From Saprospiraceae bacterium (GTDB taxonomy: Bacteria > Bacteroidota > Bacteroidia > Chitinophagales > Saprospiraceae), in NCBI GenBank assembly GCA_020628475.1, contig JAHDFB010000025.1, positions 1-41,547 on the forward strand: DNA of 41,547 nt. Direction: 5' to 3'. Shown here one piece after another: positions 27,506 to 34,666 of this stretch. A program made the position numbers and the translations under genes. The first letter of the stretch is position 1, and each line of letters opens with the position of its first letter. Under the pieces are notes generated by a model. The model was given only the letters and a program-made list of their open reading frames with translations. It was not told the DNA's origin and ran no database searches.

Positions 27506-28411
27506 TTATATTTTGACTATTTTTCTGACGGCAGTCGATTGATCATCAAAAAGTAATGTCACAACATACTTAGAGGCAGGAAAGGGATGCGTGTCCACCC
27601 TTATTCGCCCATTGTCTACAGAAGAATTTTGATAGTATAATTTTCCTTGCAAATCAGATATCCAGATTTCCTGAATCTTTCTTGTAGTACTGGATTCTAT
27701 GAAAAGATGATCCACCAAAGGATTCGGAAAAATATTTATATCGGTTTGTGCATTGACCATGGAAGCACTTATAACATCCGAACAAAGAGCCTCATTTCCA
27801 TAGACGAGCTGATCTTCTGAAAAGAAACATCCCAATGCGTGATCTATGGTATCATTCTGCACCAAATCACAATAATCAAGTGGCCCAAAAAATGGGTGTT
27901 TCAAATTTCCTACTTTTTCAAGCCATTGAAAACCATTGGTGGAGGAGTAGATGGTACTACCATCTACTGGATCAAGCTTTACATACGAATATTGCCAACG
28001 TTTATTCATTTGATCTAGAACTTGAATAGGAATAATGTAATCCAATGTGAAAATACAATGGGACGTAGCTTCTATACTTTCATCCAATTCCATTTGAGGA
28101 TCAATCAATAATATTTCCTCCATATTGGCATTAAGCCGATAAACGAGCCCGTCTTGATCCTTTCGAACATAATAGTTTTCGAGCTCCCAATTCAGTGGAT
28201 CATGGTCTAGACTTTTATACACTTTCTTGTATACGGTGTTATTGAAAATAGTATCTCCTTCAGTCGTATAATAGGTAGGTGACAGCGTCTCTTCTATCCA
28301 ATCCAGTGTATGGTATACCCAGATATTACCATCTAATAAAAGATCTTGACTATTTAATCGTGGAATAAAGCTTAGGGTACTCAATAAGAGCAGGTAGGTG
28401 ATGGTTTTCAT
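27506..28411 (-). CDS. T9SS-sorted secreted protein of unknown function
   Basis: A 301-residue exported protein: an N-terminal signal (MKTITYLLLLSTLSFIPRLNSQ), a beta-rich middle without recognised catalytic motif, and a type A sorting domain from about residue 225 (DINIFPNPLVDHLFIES, WISDLQGKLYYQ, FPASKYVVTLLF), which targets proteins through the type IX secretion system and anchors them at the surface. I do not recognise the central domain; phrases such as YYVRKDQDGLVYRLNANME recur in Bacteroidota hypothetical proteins. It lies next to and upstream of the CotH-like gene. Confidence 0.83.
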   Translation of the reverse strand: MKTITYLLLLSTLSFIPRLNSQDLLLDGNIWVYHTLDWIEETLSPTYYTTEGDTIFNNTVYKKVYKSLDHDPLNWELENYYVRKDQDGLVYRLNANMEEILLIDPQMELDESIEATSHCIFTLDYIIPIQVLDQMNKRWQYSYVKLDPVDGSTIYSSTNGFQWLEKVGNLKHPFFGPLDYCDLVQNDTIDHALGCFFSEDQLVYGNEALCSDVISASMVNAQTDINIFPNPLVDHLFIESSTTRKIQEIWISDLQGKLYYQNSSVDNGRIRVDTHPFPASKYVVTLLFDDQSTAVRKIVKI

Positions 28412-28799
28412 ATGTATAGGTTTTCTATAAAGTTATTACTAGAGTGCACTACAAGGTGGTCATAATATATATATAGATGATCTACATGGACAAATGCGCT
28501 GTTTTCGTTCATCCATTATTTCTGCTTACTAACCGCGATAGCGATGTGCAACCACTAGTCCCGACAACGGAGGGATGAGGCGTATGCCGAATGGTGAAAC
28601 GTAGCGACGTCGCTGATGCGACTTCGGAGCATCTGCAGCGGATCGCCCTAATTATTGAATTCGACAATTACATATCCATCTAAACTAATTCTAGAAAATT
28701 AAAGTTGAATTGATTACGTTAAACAAATGACAAAGTCGGTATTTCACTTTTCGAATTGGTGAATCAATCCTACTTTTAAGTATTAAACAAGATAATTTT
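28412..28799. other. 388-base intergenic region, contains a structured repeat and the S41 gene's upstream region
   Basis: No reading frame of interest is seen. The left part is ordinary AT-rich sequence. From 28531 to 28650 there is a block visibly richer in G and C (listed separately). The last 130 bases before the S41 peptidase are AT-rich and should contain its promoter, but no clear TAnnTTTG element was found. Confidence 0.6.
28531..28650. repeat. GC-richer palindromic intergenic element A
   Basis: The block is built of nested inverted repeats: GCGAT near the left end (28535-28539 or 28541-28545) can pair with ATCGC at 28642-28646; TCCCG/CGGAGGGA occur around 28558-28575; AGCGACGTCGCT is a perfect 12-base palindrome at 28603-28614; and GATGC (28615-28619) pairs with GCATC (28629-28633) with a C-TTCG-G at the tip. 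It differs in composition from all flanking DNA. It may be a dispersed intergenic repeat, a REP-like element or a structured RNA. Only one copy is in the window. Confidence 0.45.
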
Positions 28800-30443
28800 A
28801 TGAAAGTATTGAAAATCAGTGCTGTCTTATTGGCCCTTGCAACGCTCGGATTAGGTGTATCAGCAAAATTGATCGACAATGACAAATACTTTGAAATCAT
28901 AAAAAACATTGAGATTTTCTCCAATGTTTACAAAGAATTGAACCAAAATTACGTAGAAGATATTGATCCTGGCGAACTGATGCGGACGGGTATCGATGCC
29001 ATGGTTGCTTCCTTAGACCCGTTTACGAACTATATCTCGGAATCCCAGGTAGAGCGATACCGCATCAACACACAAGGGCGTTACGAAGGAATCGGGATTT
29101 TGGTAGGCATGATTGACGGTGATGTGACCATCACAGAAGTGACAGAAGGTGGACCAGCCAATGCGGCTGGAATAAAAGCTGCCGATGTAATCAAGTCGAT
29201 CAACGGTATCTCGGTAGTGGGAAAAAGCGATGATGAAGTCAACCAAATCATGCGTGGTGCTCCAGGTACCGATATCGAGTTATCCATCGCTAGACCTGGT
29301 ACATCTAAGCAACAAACCATCATGGTTTCCAGAGATGAGGTGAATATTCCAAATGTGCCGGTGGCTGAAATTCTCGACAATGATGTTGCCTATGTTTCTT
29401 TAACCACCTTTACGGCAGACGCCGGAAAAAACATACGAAATGCGCTAGAAAAACTTAAAAAAGAACAATCTGACTTGAAGGGAATCATTCTGGATCTTCG
29501 AGATAATGGAGGAGGACTTCTTCGAGAAGCCATTGCTGTTTCCAATATTTTTATTCCTCATGGAAAGAATATCGTGAGCACCAAGGGAAAAGTTCGTGAA
29601 CGTGATCAAAGTTATGATACTCGTATCGAACCGTTTGACGTGGAGACTCCGGTCACTGTTTTGATTGACAAGAAATCGGCTTCAGCTTCTGAGATTGTCT
29701 CGGGCGTTATCCAAGATTATGATCGAGGCGTGCTGATTGGACAGCGATCCTATGGAAAAGGCTTGGTACAAAACACCCATGAGGTCGGTTACAACTCTAG
29801 AGTGAAGTTGACCATATCAAAATATTACATTCCGAGTGGAAGATGTATTCAAAGCGTTGAATACAAGAATGGTGAGCCTGTTGATATTCCAGATGAAAAA
29901 AGATCTAAATTTAAAACCAGTAATGGACGTACGGTCCTTGATGGCGGAGGGGTTTCTCCTGATGTTAAAATGGAAAAAAAGGAATTATCTCCTTTCGTAA
30001 AATCTTTGCTGAATGAACATGTTATATTTAAATATGTCACAGAATTCGTCTTGGCGAACCCAAGTATTGATTCTGCTAGTACGTTCCAATTTAATCAATA
30101 CGATGATTTCGTGGCTTTCGCCCAAAAAGAAGGATTTAATTTTCAATCTTCCAGTGATCAACTGATCGAACAACTTTCAAAGGAACTAGATGCCATCGAA
30201 TTGATGGATGAAAATAAATCACAGATAGCTACCATCAAAGCGAGTCTTTCTAAAGATCAATCCGATGATTTCGATGAATTTAAAGAAGAAATCATTGACC
30301 TTATTGAAAAGGATATTATTACCCGTTATTATTTCCAACGCGGTAAAATATTAAATCGATTGAATGGAGATCCTGAAGTAACGGAGGCCATTGCGATCAT
30401 GAAAGATTCTAAGCGATACAATAGTATTTTAAATATCAAGTAA
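28800..30443 (+). CDS. ctpA: S41 family C-terminal processing peptidase
   Basis: This 547-residue protease has a signal or membrane anchor (residues 1-25), a helical lead, a PDZ domain at about residues 95-180 (EGIGILVGMI, GGPANAAGIKAADVIKSINGI) and the S41 core. The catalytic Ser is in KKSASASEIVSG and the Lys in GQRSYGKGLVQ, with the strand LDLRDNGGGLL before them. It acts in the periplasm, trimming C-termini or clearing misfolded proteins; targets are unknown. The C-terminal extension (about 400-547, helical) is common in Bacteroidota. tsaB starts 4 bases after its stop, so they are cotranscribed. Confidence 0.95.
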   Translation: MKVLKISAVLLALATLGLGVSAKLIDNDKYFEIIKNIEIFSNVYKELNQNYVEDIDPGELMRTGIDAMVASLDPFTNYISESQVERYRINTQGRYEGIGILVGMIDGDVTITEVTEGGPANAAGIKAADVIKSINGISVVGKSDDEVNQIMRGAPGTDIELSIARPGTSKQQTIMVSRDEVNIPNVPVAEILDNDVAYVSLTTFTADAGKNIRNALEKLKKEQSDLKGIILDLRDNGGGLLREAIAVSNIFIPHGKNIVSTKGKVRERDQSYDTRIEPFDVETPVTVLIDKKSASASEIVSGVIQDYDRGVLIGQRSYGKGLVQNTHEVGYNSRVKLTISKYYIPSGRCIQSVEYKNGEPVDIPDEKRSKFKTSNGRTVLDGGGVSPDVKMEKKELSPFVKSLLNEHVIFKYVTEFVLANPSIDSASTFQFNQYDDFVAFAQKEGFNFQSSSDQLIEQLSKELDAIELMDENKSQIATIKASLSKDQSDDFDEFKEEIIDLIEKDIITRYYFQRGKILNRLNGDPEVTEAIAIMKDSKRYNSILNIK

Positions 30444-30447
30444 GAGC

Positions 30448-31173
30448 ATGATAGATCATCATCCGATTATTCTGCACTTAGAGAGTGCGACCAAGGTATG
30501 CTCTGTGGCGATTAGTCAAGGAGATACGCTTCTAGATGTACAAGAGACGCATGAAGGCAATAAGCATTCAGAATGGATGACCCGATTCGTCGATATGCTG
30601 ATGAAGAAGGCCGATATTCAATATAGCGATCTCGATGCCATTTCCGTGAGTCAAGGACCTGGGTCTTACACAGGTTTGCGCGTGGCCTATAGTGTTGCAA
30701 AAGGAATGGCGTATAGTCTAAATATTCCCATGATCGGTGTCGATACACTTCGTTCGTTAGGGTTAGGCTACTTCCAACAAAATCCATCCAATACTTCATC
30801 GTCTATCGTATTACCGATGATTGACGCGCGTAGAATGGAAGTGTATATGATGGCCTTGGATCAAAATCTGGATACCATTACGCCCGTACAAGCTATGATT
30901 CTGGACGAACATAGCTTAGATGCTTATGCGAGCTATGATCGAATTATAGCAGTAGGTGATGGTGCTTTCAAGTTGGAACAAATCGAATGGTCGGATACGA
31001 TCAAAGCAAAAATGACCGTTCATACAGACATAATATGTAGTGCAGGACATCTTCATACAGAAGCTATCCAAAAAATGAAGGATCAAGACTTTCTTGACGT
31101 TGCCTATGACGTACCGCACTATTTGAAATCTCCTAACATTACTCGTTCGAAGAAAAAATTATTGACGAATTAG
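30448..31173 (+). CDS. tsaB: tRNA threonylcarbamoyladenosine biosynthesis protein TsaB
   Basis: TsaB is the non-catalytic partner that binds TsaD (and TsaE) to transfer threonylcarbamoyl to A37 of ANN-decoding tRNAs. The 241 residues are typical. The actin-like fold shows ILHLESATKVCSVAIS near the N-terminus and SQGPGSYTGLRVAYSVAKGMAYSLNIPMIGVDTL, the diagnostic segment. The stop of the protease gene is 4 bases upstream. TsaD and TsaE are not in the window. Confidence 0.95.
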   Translation: MIDHHPIILHLESATKVCSVAISQGDTLLDVQETHEGNKHSEWMTRFVDMLMKKADIQYSDLDAISVSQGPGSYTGLRVAYSVAKGMAYSLNIPMIGVDTLRSLGLGYFQQNPSNTSSSIVLPMIDARRMEVYMMALDQNLDTITPVQAMILDEHSLDAYASYDRIIAVGDGAFKLEQIEWSDTIKAKMTVHTDIICSAGHLHTEAIQKMKDQDFLDVAYDVPHYLKSPNITRSKKKLLTN

Positions 31174-31193
31174 AGAACTCTTAGGAAAAAAGT

Positions 31194-31223
31194 GTTGTTT
31201 ATAAAACAATGATAATAAACAAC
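31194..31223. repeat. 9-base perfect inverted repeat after tsaB
   Basis: GTTGTTTAT (31194-31202) and ATAAACAAC (31215-31223) are exact complements with 12 bases between. It begins 21 bases after the tsaB stop and about 100 bases before the first ArsR start. No T-run follows on the plus strand, so a regulator-binding site is as plausible as a terminator. Confidence 0.4.
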
Positions 31224-31276
31224 TTACATATTAATCCTACTTATTTTTTAATGAAAATAGCTTTTTGGCACAATAC

Positions 31277-31301
31277 TTGAAATATATCAGGTGTATTTCA
31301 A
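31277..31301 (+). promoter_or_regulatory. Candidate operator ahead of the first ArsR-type gene
   Basis: TTGAAATA (31277-31284) and TATTTCAA (31294-31301) form a perfect 8-base inverted repeat about 25 bases before the ATG at 31325. The placement suggests a regulator site; autoregulation is inferred. Confidence 0.45.
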
Positions 31302-31324
31302 ATATTAATCTTTTAATCTATATT

Positions 31325-31663
31325 ATGAGAAATAAGAAGAATGAAACAGTTACGCTAAAGAAAGGAGATTCGGATATCCAATTGGATTATGCTGATCTTA
31401 GAAAGGCGGTACTTGTTCTTAGAGCTGTAAATCATAAGCTGCGTCAAAGAATCATTGATCTTCTTGAAGATAATGATACCATGACTGTAACGGATATTTA
31501 CATCAAACTAAGGTTAGAACAGTCTGTGGCATCTCAACATCTAGCTATTTTACGAAGAGCCGGTGTTGTATTGACCGAAAGACAAGGTAAATTTATTTAT
31601 TATTCATTGGATAAAAACAGGCTAAATCAGATATCTAATCTGGTAGAAGAATTAGCTGGGTAG
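31325..31663 (+). CDS. ArsR-type winged-helix regulator, first copy
   Basis: A 112-residue DNA-binding protein. The winged helix is evident: RAVNHKLRQRIIDLLEDNDTMTVTDIYIKLRLEQSVASQHLAILRRAGVVLTERQGKFIYYSLD, with the recognition helix SVASQHLAIL and the wing TERQGKFIYYS. It has no cysteine, and neither the usual alpha-3 metal motif (ELCxCDL) nor an alpha-5 DxH site, so it is not a classical metal sensor. I place the start at ATG 31325 (MRNKKNETV) rather than at an in-frame ATG 60 bases upstream, because the inverted repeat lies between them. It is about half identical to the second ArsR gene 438 bases downstream. Confidence 0.87.
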   Translation: MRNKKNETVTLKKGDSDIQLDYADLRKAVLVLRAVNHKLRQRIIDLLEDNDTMTVTDIYIKLRLEQSVASQHLAILRRAGVVLTERQGKFIYYSLDKNRLNQISNLVEELAG

Positions 31664-31770
31664 TTATAAAAATATACAGATTAAAAGTGGATTCCATCCC
31701 AAAAACGGATTACCATTTTTACATACCCTTTTAAGGCTTCGCCGAGTTTCCCTGAGAATAAAAATATAGA

Positions 31771-31821
31771 ATATACAGTATGCTCCTAAGGAATCTTTCC
31801 GTGGGAGCCAAACTGTTATAT
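31771..31821. ncRNA. 51-base interrupted hairpin of unknown role
   Basis: From outside in: ATAT pairs with ATAT across a one-base bulge, ACAGT with ACTGT, GCTCC with GGAGC, GGAA with TTCC, around a TCT tip; the helices are separated by small internal loops (AT/CAA and TAA/GTG). Eighteen base pairs in 51 bases is far more than ordinary spacer would give. The type given here is a guess: it could be a small RNA, a leader/attenuator or the core of a mobile repeat. No promoter or T-run for it was identified. Confidence 0.3.
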
Positions 31822-31995
31822 ACCAACTGCCAAACGAGTAATACCGAGCCATCTGTTTATGTGGAGGTCGCTTTTTTGGTGTATTACAACTAGAGAGTGC
31901 TTCCAAAATTGAGACTTTCAATCTTTTGTTGAAACAATTTGTTATTATATAATCAAAAAAGTGTTATATGAAATCAAATGATATACAGATTGTTT

Positions 31996-32021
31996 TAAAT
32001 ATTAAAAAATTTTAATATTTA
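31996..32021 (+). promoter_or_regulatory. 12-2-12 palindromic operator upstream of the second ArsR gene
   Basis: TAAATATTAAAA (31996-32007), AA, TTTTAATATTTA (32010-32021): perfect 12-base arms with a 2-base centre. That 12-2-12 layout is what ArsR/SmtB-family dimers bind. It ends one base before the -33 element of the promoter, a good position for control of that promoter. The AT-only composition raises the chance of coincidence. Confidence 0.55.
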
Positions 32022-32022
32022 G

Positions 32023-32054
32023 TTTGTAGTAAGAAATAATTTAATGCATATTTG
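32023..32054 (+). promoter_or_regulatory. Bacteroidota-type promoter of the second ArsR gene
   Basis: TTTG (32023-32026), 20 bases, then CATATTTG (32047-32054), one mismatch from TAnnTTTG at the ideal distance. The ATG follows 47 bases later. Confidence 0.6.
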
Positions 32055-32101
32055 CTTCATATACATTATTTTAAGAAGGAAACTACAAATCATCTTTTAA
32101 A

Positions 32102-32416
32102 ATGAGTAAGACTAAGGTTGTATTTAACAACGAGAAGTTGCAGACTTCTTGTGATCTCATGCGTGCGCTAGCACACCCTCTTCGATTGAGGATTCTCGAA
32201 TTTATCGATAGAAACGGAACTATCAATGTAAATAAGATTTACAATACTCTAAAAATAGAGCAATCCATTACTTCACAGCATCTCAAAATTATGCGATTAG
32301 CTGGTGTAATTGACGCCTACAGAGAAGGTAAGTTCGTACACTACTCGATCAATTACGATGTGGTAAAAAGAGCAGAAATTGCTGTTAATAATTTTCTTGG
32401 AAAAGCGGTTATATAG
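32102..32416 (+). CDS. ArsR-type winged-helix regulator, second copy
   Basis: A 104-residue regulator: LMRALAHPLRLRILEFIDRNGTINVNKIYNTLKIEQSITSQHLKIMRLAGVIDAYREGKFVHYSIN covers the winged helix. A single Cys (about residue 17, QTSCDLMRAL) is present, too few for a two-cysteine metal or persulfide site. The C-terminal helix lacks DxH. By eye about 31 of 63 aligned positions match the first ArsR copy, so they are paralogues, probably an old tandem duplication. No target gene lies directly with it: the next gene, scpA, is on the other strand. It probably controls itself and genes elsewhere. Confidence 0.9.
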   Translation: MSKTKVVFNNEKLQTSCDLMRALAHPLRLRILEFIDRNGTINVNKIYNTLKIEQSITSQHLKIMRLAGVIDAYREGKFVHYSINYDVVKRAEIAVNNFLGKAVI

Positions 32417-32455
32417 TATATACTCTACACTATTTTACAATAAGAATATATAAGT

Positions 32456-32481
32456 AAGCATTGACAACAAAGTCGATGCTT
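32456..32481. terminator. Hairpin between convergent ArsR and scpA genes
   Basis: AAGCAT-T-GAC (32456-32465) pairs with GTC-G-ATGCTT (32472-32481) around AACAAA, ten pairs including one G-T. It lies in the 87-base gap where the two transcripts meet. Neither side has a good T-run, so efficiency is uncertain. Confidence 0.45.
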
Positions 32482-32503
32482 CCATGAAACTGAAAGTATT
32501 CAG

Positions 32504-33286
32504 CTATTCTTCTTCGTCTATATGTCGAGGTTCTATCCAAAAATTATTGGGCCCTTCCCCCTGTGTAATTCGAATCGTCTGTTGACTAAGCATTTCTAGT
32601 AAAGCCAGAAAGGTAACAATGGCTTGTACCCTTGTTTTAAGTGGTACAAACAAGGAGGCAAATTCCATTTTTTTTCCTGTATTCAATTTGGAATGGATAT
32701 AGGTCTGTTGATCTTCAATGGTATAATTGTAATCAAATATTTGGTGCACTACCTTCTCTTTTCTGTCTTCCATCTTAGAGAGCAGTCCGTTAAACACCTT
32801 CATTAATTTGAATAGATTGAGGGATTCTAGTTCGACGTCCACCAGAGCCTTTTGAGCTATGATGCGCATTTCATCGGATACATTCCCTCTGGATACTTTC
32901 TTGGATTGCTGTTCTTCCATTTCTCGGAATTCTTCCAAGACATCTTTAAAACGCTTATATTCGATCAGGCGTCTTACCAACTCATCTCTTGGATCAATCT
33001 CCTCTCCTAATTCGTTTTTTTCTTTACGGGGCAACAACATTTTCGCCTTGATTCGCATCAATGTGGCGGCTACCAAGATAAACTCACTCGCCACATCAAT
33101 ATTTAATGTTTCCAACTGCCGAATGTATTCCAAGAAATCTTTTGTAATACTAGAAATGGGAATATCATTGATATCCAACTCGTCGCGCTCGATAAAAAAA
33201 AGAAGGAGATCAAAGGGTCCTTCGAAATGCTCTATTTTAATGCGGTAACTCAGCGTATTTCTTAAATGATTTACATTACTAAACAA
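32504..33286 (-). CDS. scpA: Segregation and condensation protein A
   Basis: ScpA is the kleisin that bridges the SMC dimer together with ScpB in bacterial chromosome compaction. The 260 residues carry the N-terminal signature YRIKIEHFEGPFDLLLFFIERDELDINDIPISSI, then EFILVAATLMRIKAKMLLP, a charged linker, and a C-terminal winged-helix segment (VQAIVTFLALLEMLSQQTIRITQ). The first ten residues before YRIKIEHF may not belong to the mature start, but no better Met exists. smc and scpB are not in the window. It is divergent from the rRNA methyltransferase gene by 43 bases. Confidence 0.93.
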   Translation of the reverse strand: MFSNVNHLRNTLSYRIKIEHFEGPFDLLLFFIERDELDINDIPISSITKDFLEYIRQLETLNIDVASEFILVAATLMRIKAKMLLPRKEKNELGEEIDPRDELVRRLIEYKRFKDVLEEFREMEEQQSKKVSRGNVSDEMRIIAQKALVDVELESLNLFKLMKVFNGLLSKMEDRKEKVVHQIFDYNYTIEDQQTYIHSKLNTGKKMEFASLFVPLKTRVQAIVTFLALLEMLSQQTIRITQGEGPNNFWIEPRHIDEEE

Positions 33287-33294
33287 AGATATTC

Positions 33295-33325
33295 TTTTAT
33301 ATCAAATCCTAGAATCCTAGCTTTG
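33295..33325 (+). promoter_or_regulatory. Candidate promoter of the RlmI-like gene, close to the ATG
   Basis: TTTT (33295-33298) is followed after 19 bases by TAGCTTTG (33318-33325), a perfect TAnnTTTG. Only four bases separate it from the ATG at 33330, so transcription would begin at or very near the start codon and the message would have practically no leader. Confidence 0.5.
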
Positions 33326-33329
33326 CCCT

Positions 33330-34556
33330 ATGGAGTCAGTAAAAAACCATGCGGTCAAATTAAATGCAAAAGGTGAAAAAGCACTTCGATCTGAACACCC
33401 TTGGATCTTTGAATCATCCATTGTTAAGTTGAACGAAGAAGCCTCTGCAGGTGATAAAGCCATTATCTATGCCAAGAAATCAAATAAATTCCTTGGCCTC
33501 GGTCTCATTGATCCGTACTCTCCTATTCGCATCAAAATGCTACTATTTAAGAAATCTGTTCCCATTGATCAGGCTTGGTTTATAGATTGCTTCGAAAAAG
33601 CCTATAAGCGCAGAAAATCCCTTCTTGAAACAGATACCAATAGCTATCGACTCATTTTTGGAGAAAATGATGGATTTCCCGGATTGATCATCGATATCTA
33701 TGCCGAAGTAGCTGTAATCAAACTATATTCGCATGTTTGGTACCCATATCTAACTTGGATCCAAAAGGCCACGTTGAACCAATCCAATGTGGAAGTGATC
33801 GTCCTTCGTCTGAGCAGAAACCTCCAAAAAAATAATGCTCTAGAAAGCCAACAAGATGGTCAAGTTCTATATGGCGAATTAAAAAATGAAACGGTCATTT
33901 TTAGAGAACATGGTATATTATTTTCTGCCAATGTCATCCAAGGTCATAAGACGGGTTATTTCTTAGATCATCGTGAAAATCGAAGGAAGGTTGGCGGTTT
34001 ATCCAAGACAAGTAAGCGACATCCATCCGTACGCGTATTGGATGTTTTTTCCTACGCTGGTGGATTCTCTATACATGCTTTGACCGGAGGTGCCAGCTCT
34101 GTGACCAGCGTAGATATCAGTAAGCAAGCCTTAGAACTCGCCCGTTTCAATGCTGCACTCAATGGTGATTTTGACAATCACGAAACCCTTGCAGGAGATG
34201 CTTTTGCCATTATGAAAAAGTTAATCAACGAGGGCAAAAAATATGAATTGGTGGTGGTCGACCCTCCTTCTTTCGCCAAACAAGCGAGTGAAGTTGACAC
34301 GGCTATTCGAAGTTATGAACGATTGACCCGTCTAGCTATACAATTGACAGCTAGAAATGGAATGATGGTACTTGCCTCTTGTTCCAGTAGAATAGAAATG
34401 GAATCTTTCGAAATGCTTGTTGCGCAACAATTAGATCGACAACATCGATCCTACCAGATTACAGAACGAACGCAACATGATGTGGATCACCCGATTGGTT
34501 TTAAAGAAGGCGCCTATTTAAAATGCCTGTATATTCTATTGGATTCCCCGAACTAA
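33330..34556 (+). CDS. Class I SAM-dependent rRNA methyltransferase (RlmI-like, PUA domain)
   Basis: A 408-residue enzyme likely to methylate a cytosine C5 in 23S rRNA. An N-terminal PUA-type domain (KGEKALRSEHPWIFESSI, AIIYAKKSNKFLGLGLIDPYSPIRIKML) is followed by the RlmI-type beta-hairpin and the Rossmann methyltransferase: GILFSANVIQGHKTGYFLDHRENRR, motif I DVFSYAGGFSIHAL, motif II TSVDISKQALELARFN, motif IV VVDPPSFA, and a Cys in LASCSS of the kind seen in m5C enzymes. The length equals E. coli RlmI (about 396). The exact target nucleotide is inferred from family. A hairpin terminator follows the stop within five bases. Confidence 0.9.
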   Translation: MESVKNHAVKLNAKGEKALRSEHPWIFESSIVKLNEEASAGDKAIIYAKKSNKFLGLGLIDPYSPIRIKMLLFKKSVPIDQAWFIDCFEKAYKRRKSLLETDTNSYRLIFGENDGFPGLIIDIYAEVAVIKLYSHVWYPYLTWIQKATLNQSNVEVIVLRLSRNLQKNNALESQQDGQVLYGELKNETVIFREHGILFSANVIQGHKTGYFLDHRENRRKVGGLSKTSKRHPSVRVLDVFSYAGGFSIHALTGGASSVTSVDISKQALELARFNAALNGDFDNHETLAGDAFAIMKKLINEGKKYELVVVDPPSFAKQASEVDTAIRSYERLTRLAIQLTARNGMMVLASCSSRIEMESFEMLVAQQLDRQHRSYQITERTQHDVDHPIGFKEGAYLKCLYILLDSPN

Positions 34557-34560
34557 AAAA

Positions 34561-34587
34561 TCCCCTTACACCGAAAGTGTAAAGGGA
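34561..34587 (+). terminator. Terminator after the RlmI-like gene
   Basis: TCCCCTTACAC (34561-34571) pairs with GTGTAAAGGGA (34577-34587), eleven positions with one C-A mismatch, loop CGAAA. It begins five bases after the stop; A-rich upstream and a T-rich stretch further downstream. Confidence 0.65.
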
Positions 34588-34620
34588 TATCCTATTTTAA
34601 TTGGTTTTATTATTCTTTCC

Positions 34621-34655
34621 TTCAATGAAAACATTGAAATATGCTATATCAGCAT
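34621..34655. terminator. Two hairpins downstream of the saccharopine dehydrogenase-like gene
   Basis: TTCAATG-AAAA-CATTGAA (34621-34638) and ATGCT-ATATC-AGCAT (34641-34655) are both perfect. They sit just past the stop of the minus-strand gene, so they may end its transcript or protect its 3' end. There is no good T-run on the minus strand. Confidence 0.4.
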
Positions 34656-34666
34656 GCAACAGGGAT

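Larger units (their letters stand above)
31664..32101. other. 438-base gap between the two ArsR genes: structured element plus promoter
   Basis: No convincing gene. The left part (31678-31924) contains a strong interrupted hairpin and is bounded by an imperfect 11-base inverted repeat (31678-31688 against 31914-31924, one mismatch). The right part is AT-rich and holds an operator-like palindrome and a promoter for the second ArsR gene, both listed separately. Confidence 0.6.

Noticed and set aside
31265-31324. Upstream ATG for a longer first ArsR protein
   Set aside because: The extra 20 residues are hydrophobic and unlike the family, and the candidate operator lies within them.
31664-31921. 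85-residue open frame on the minus strand in the ArsR gap
   Set aside because: No recognisable domain, odd composition (Cys/Arg/Trp scattered), and it runs straight through the large hairpin. Treated as chance.
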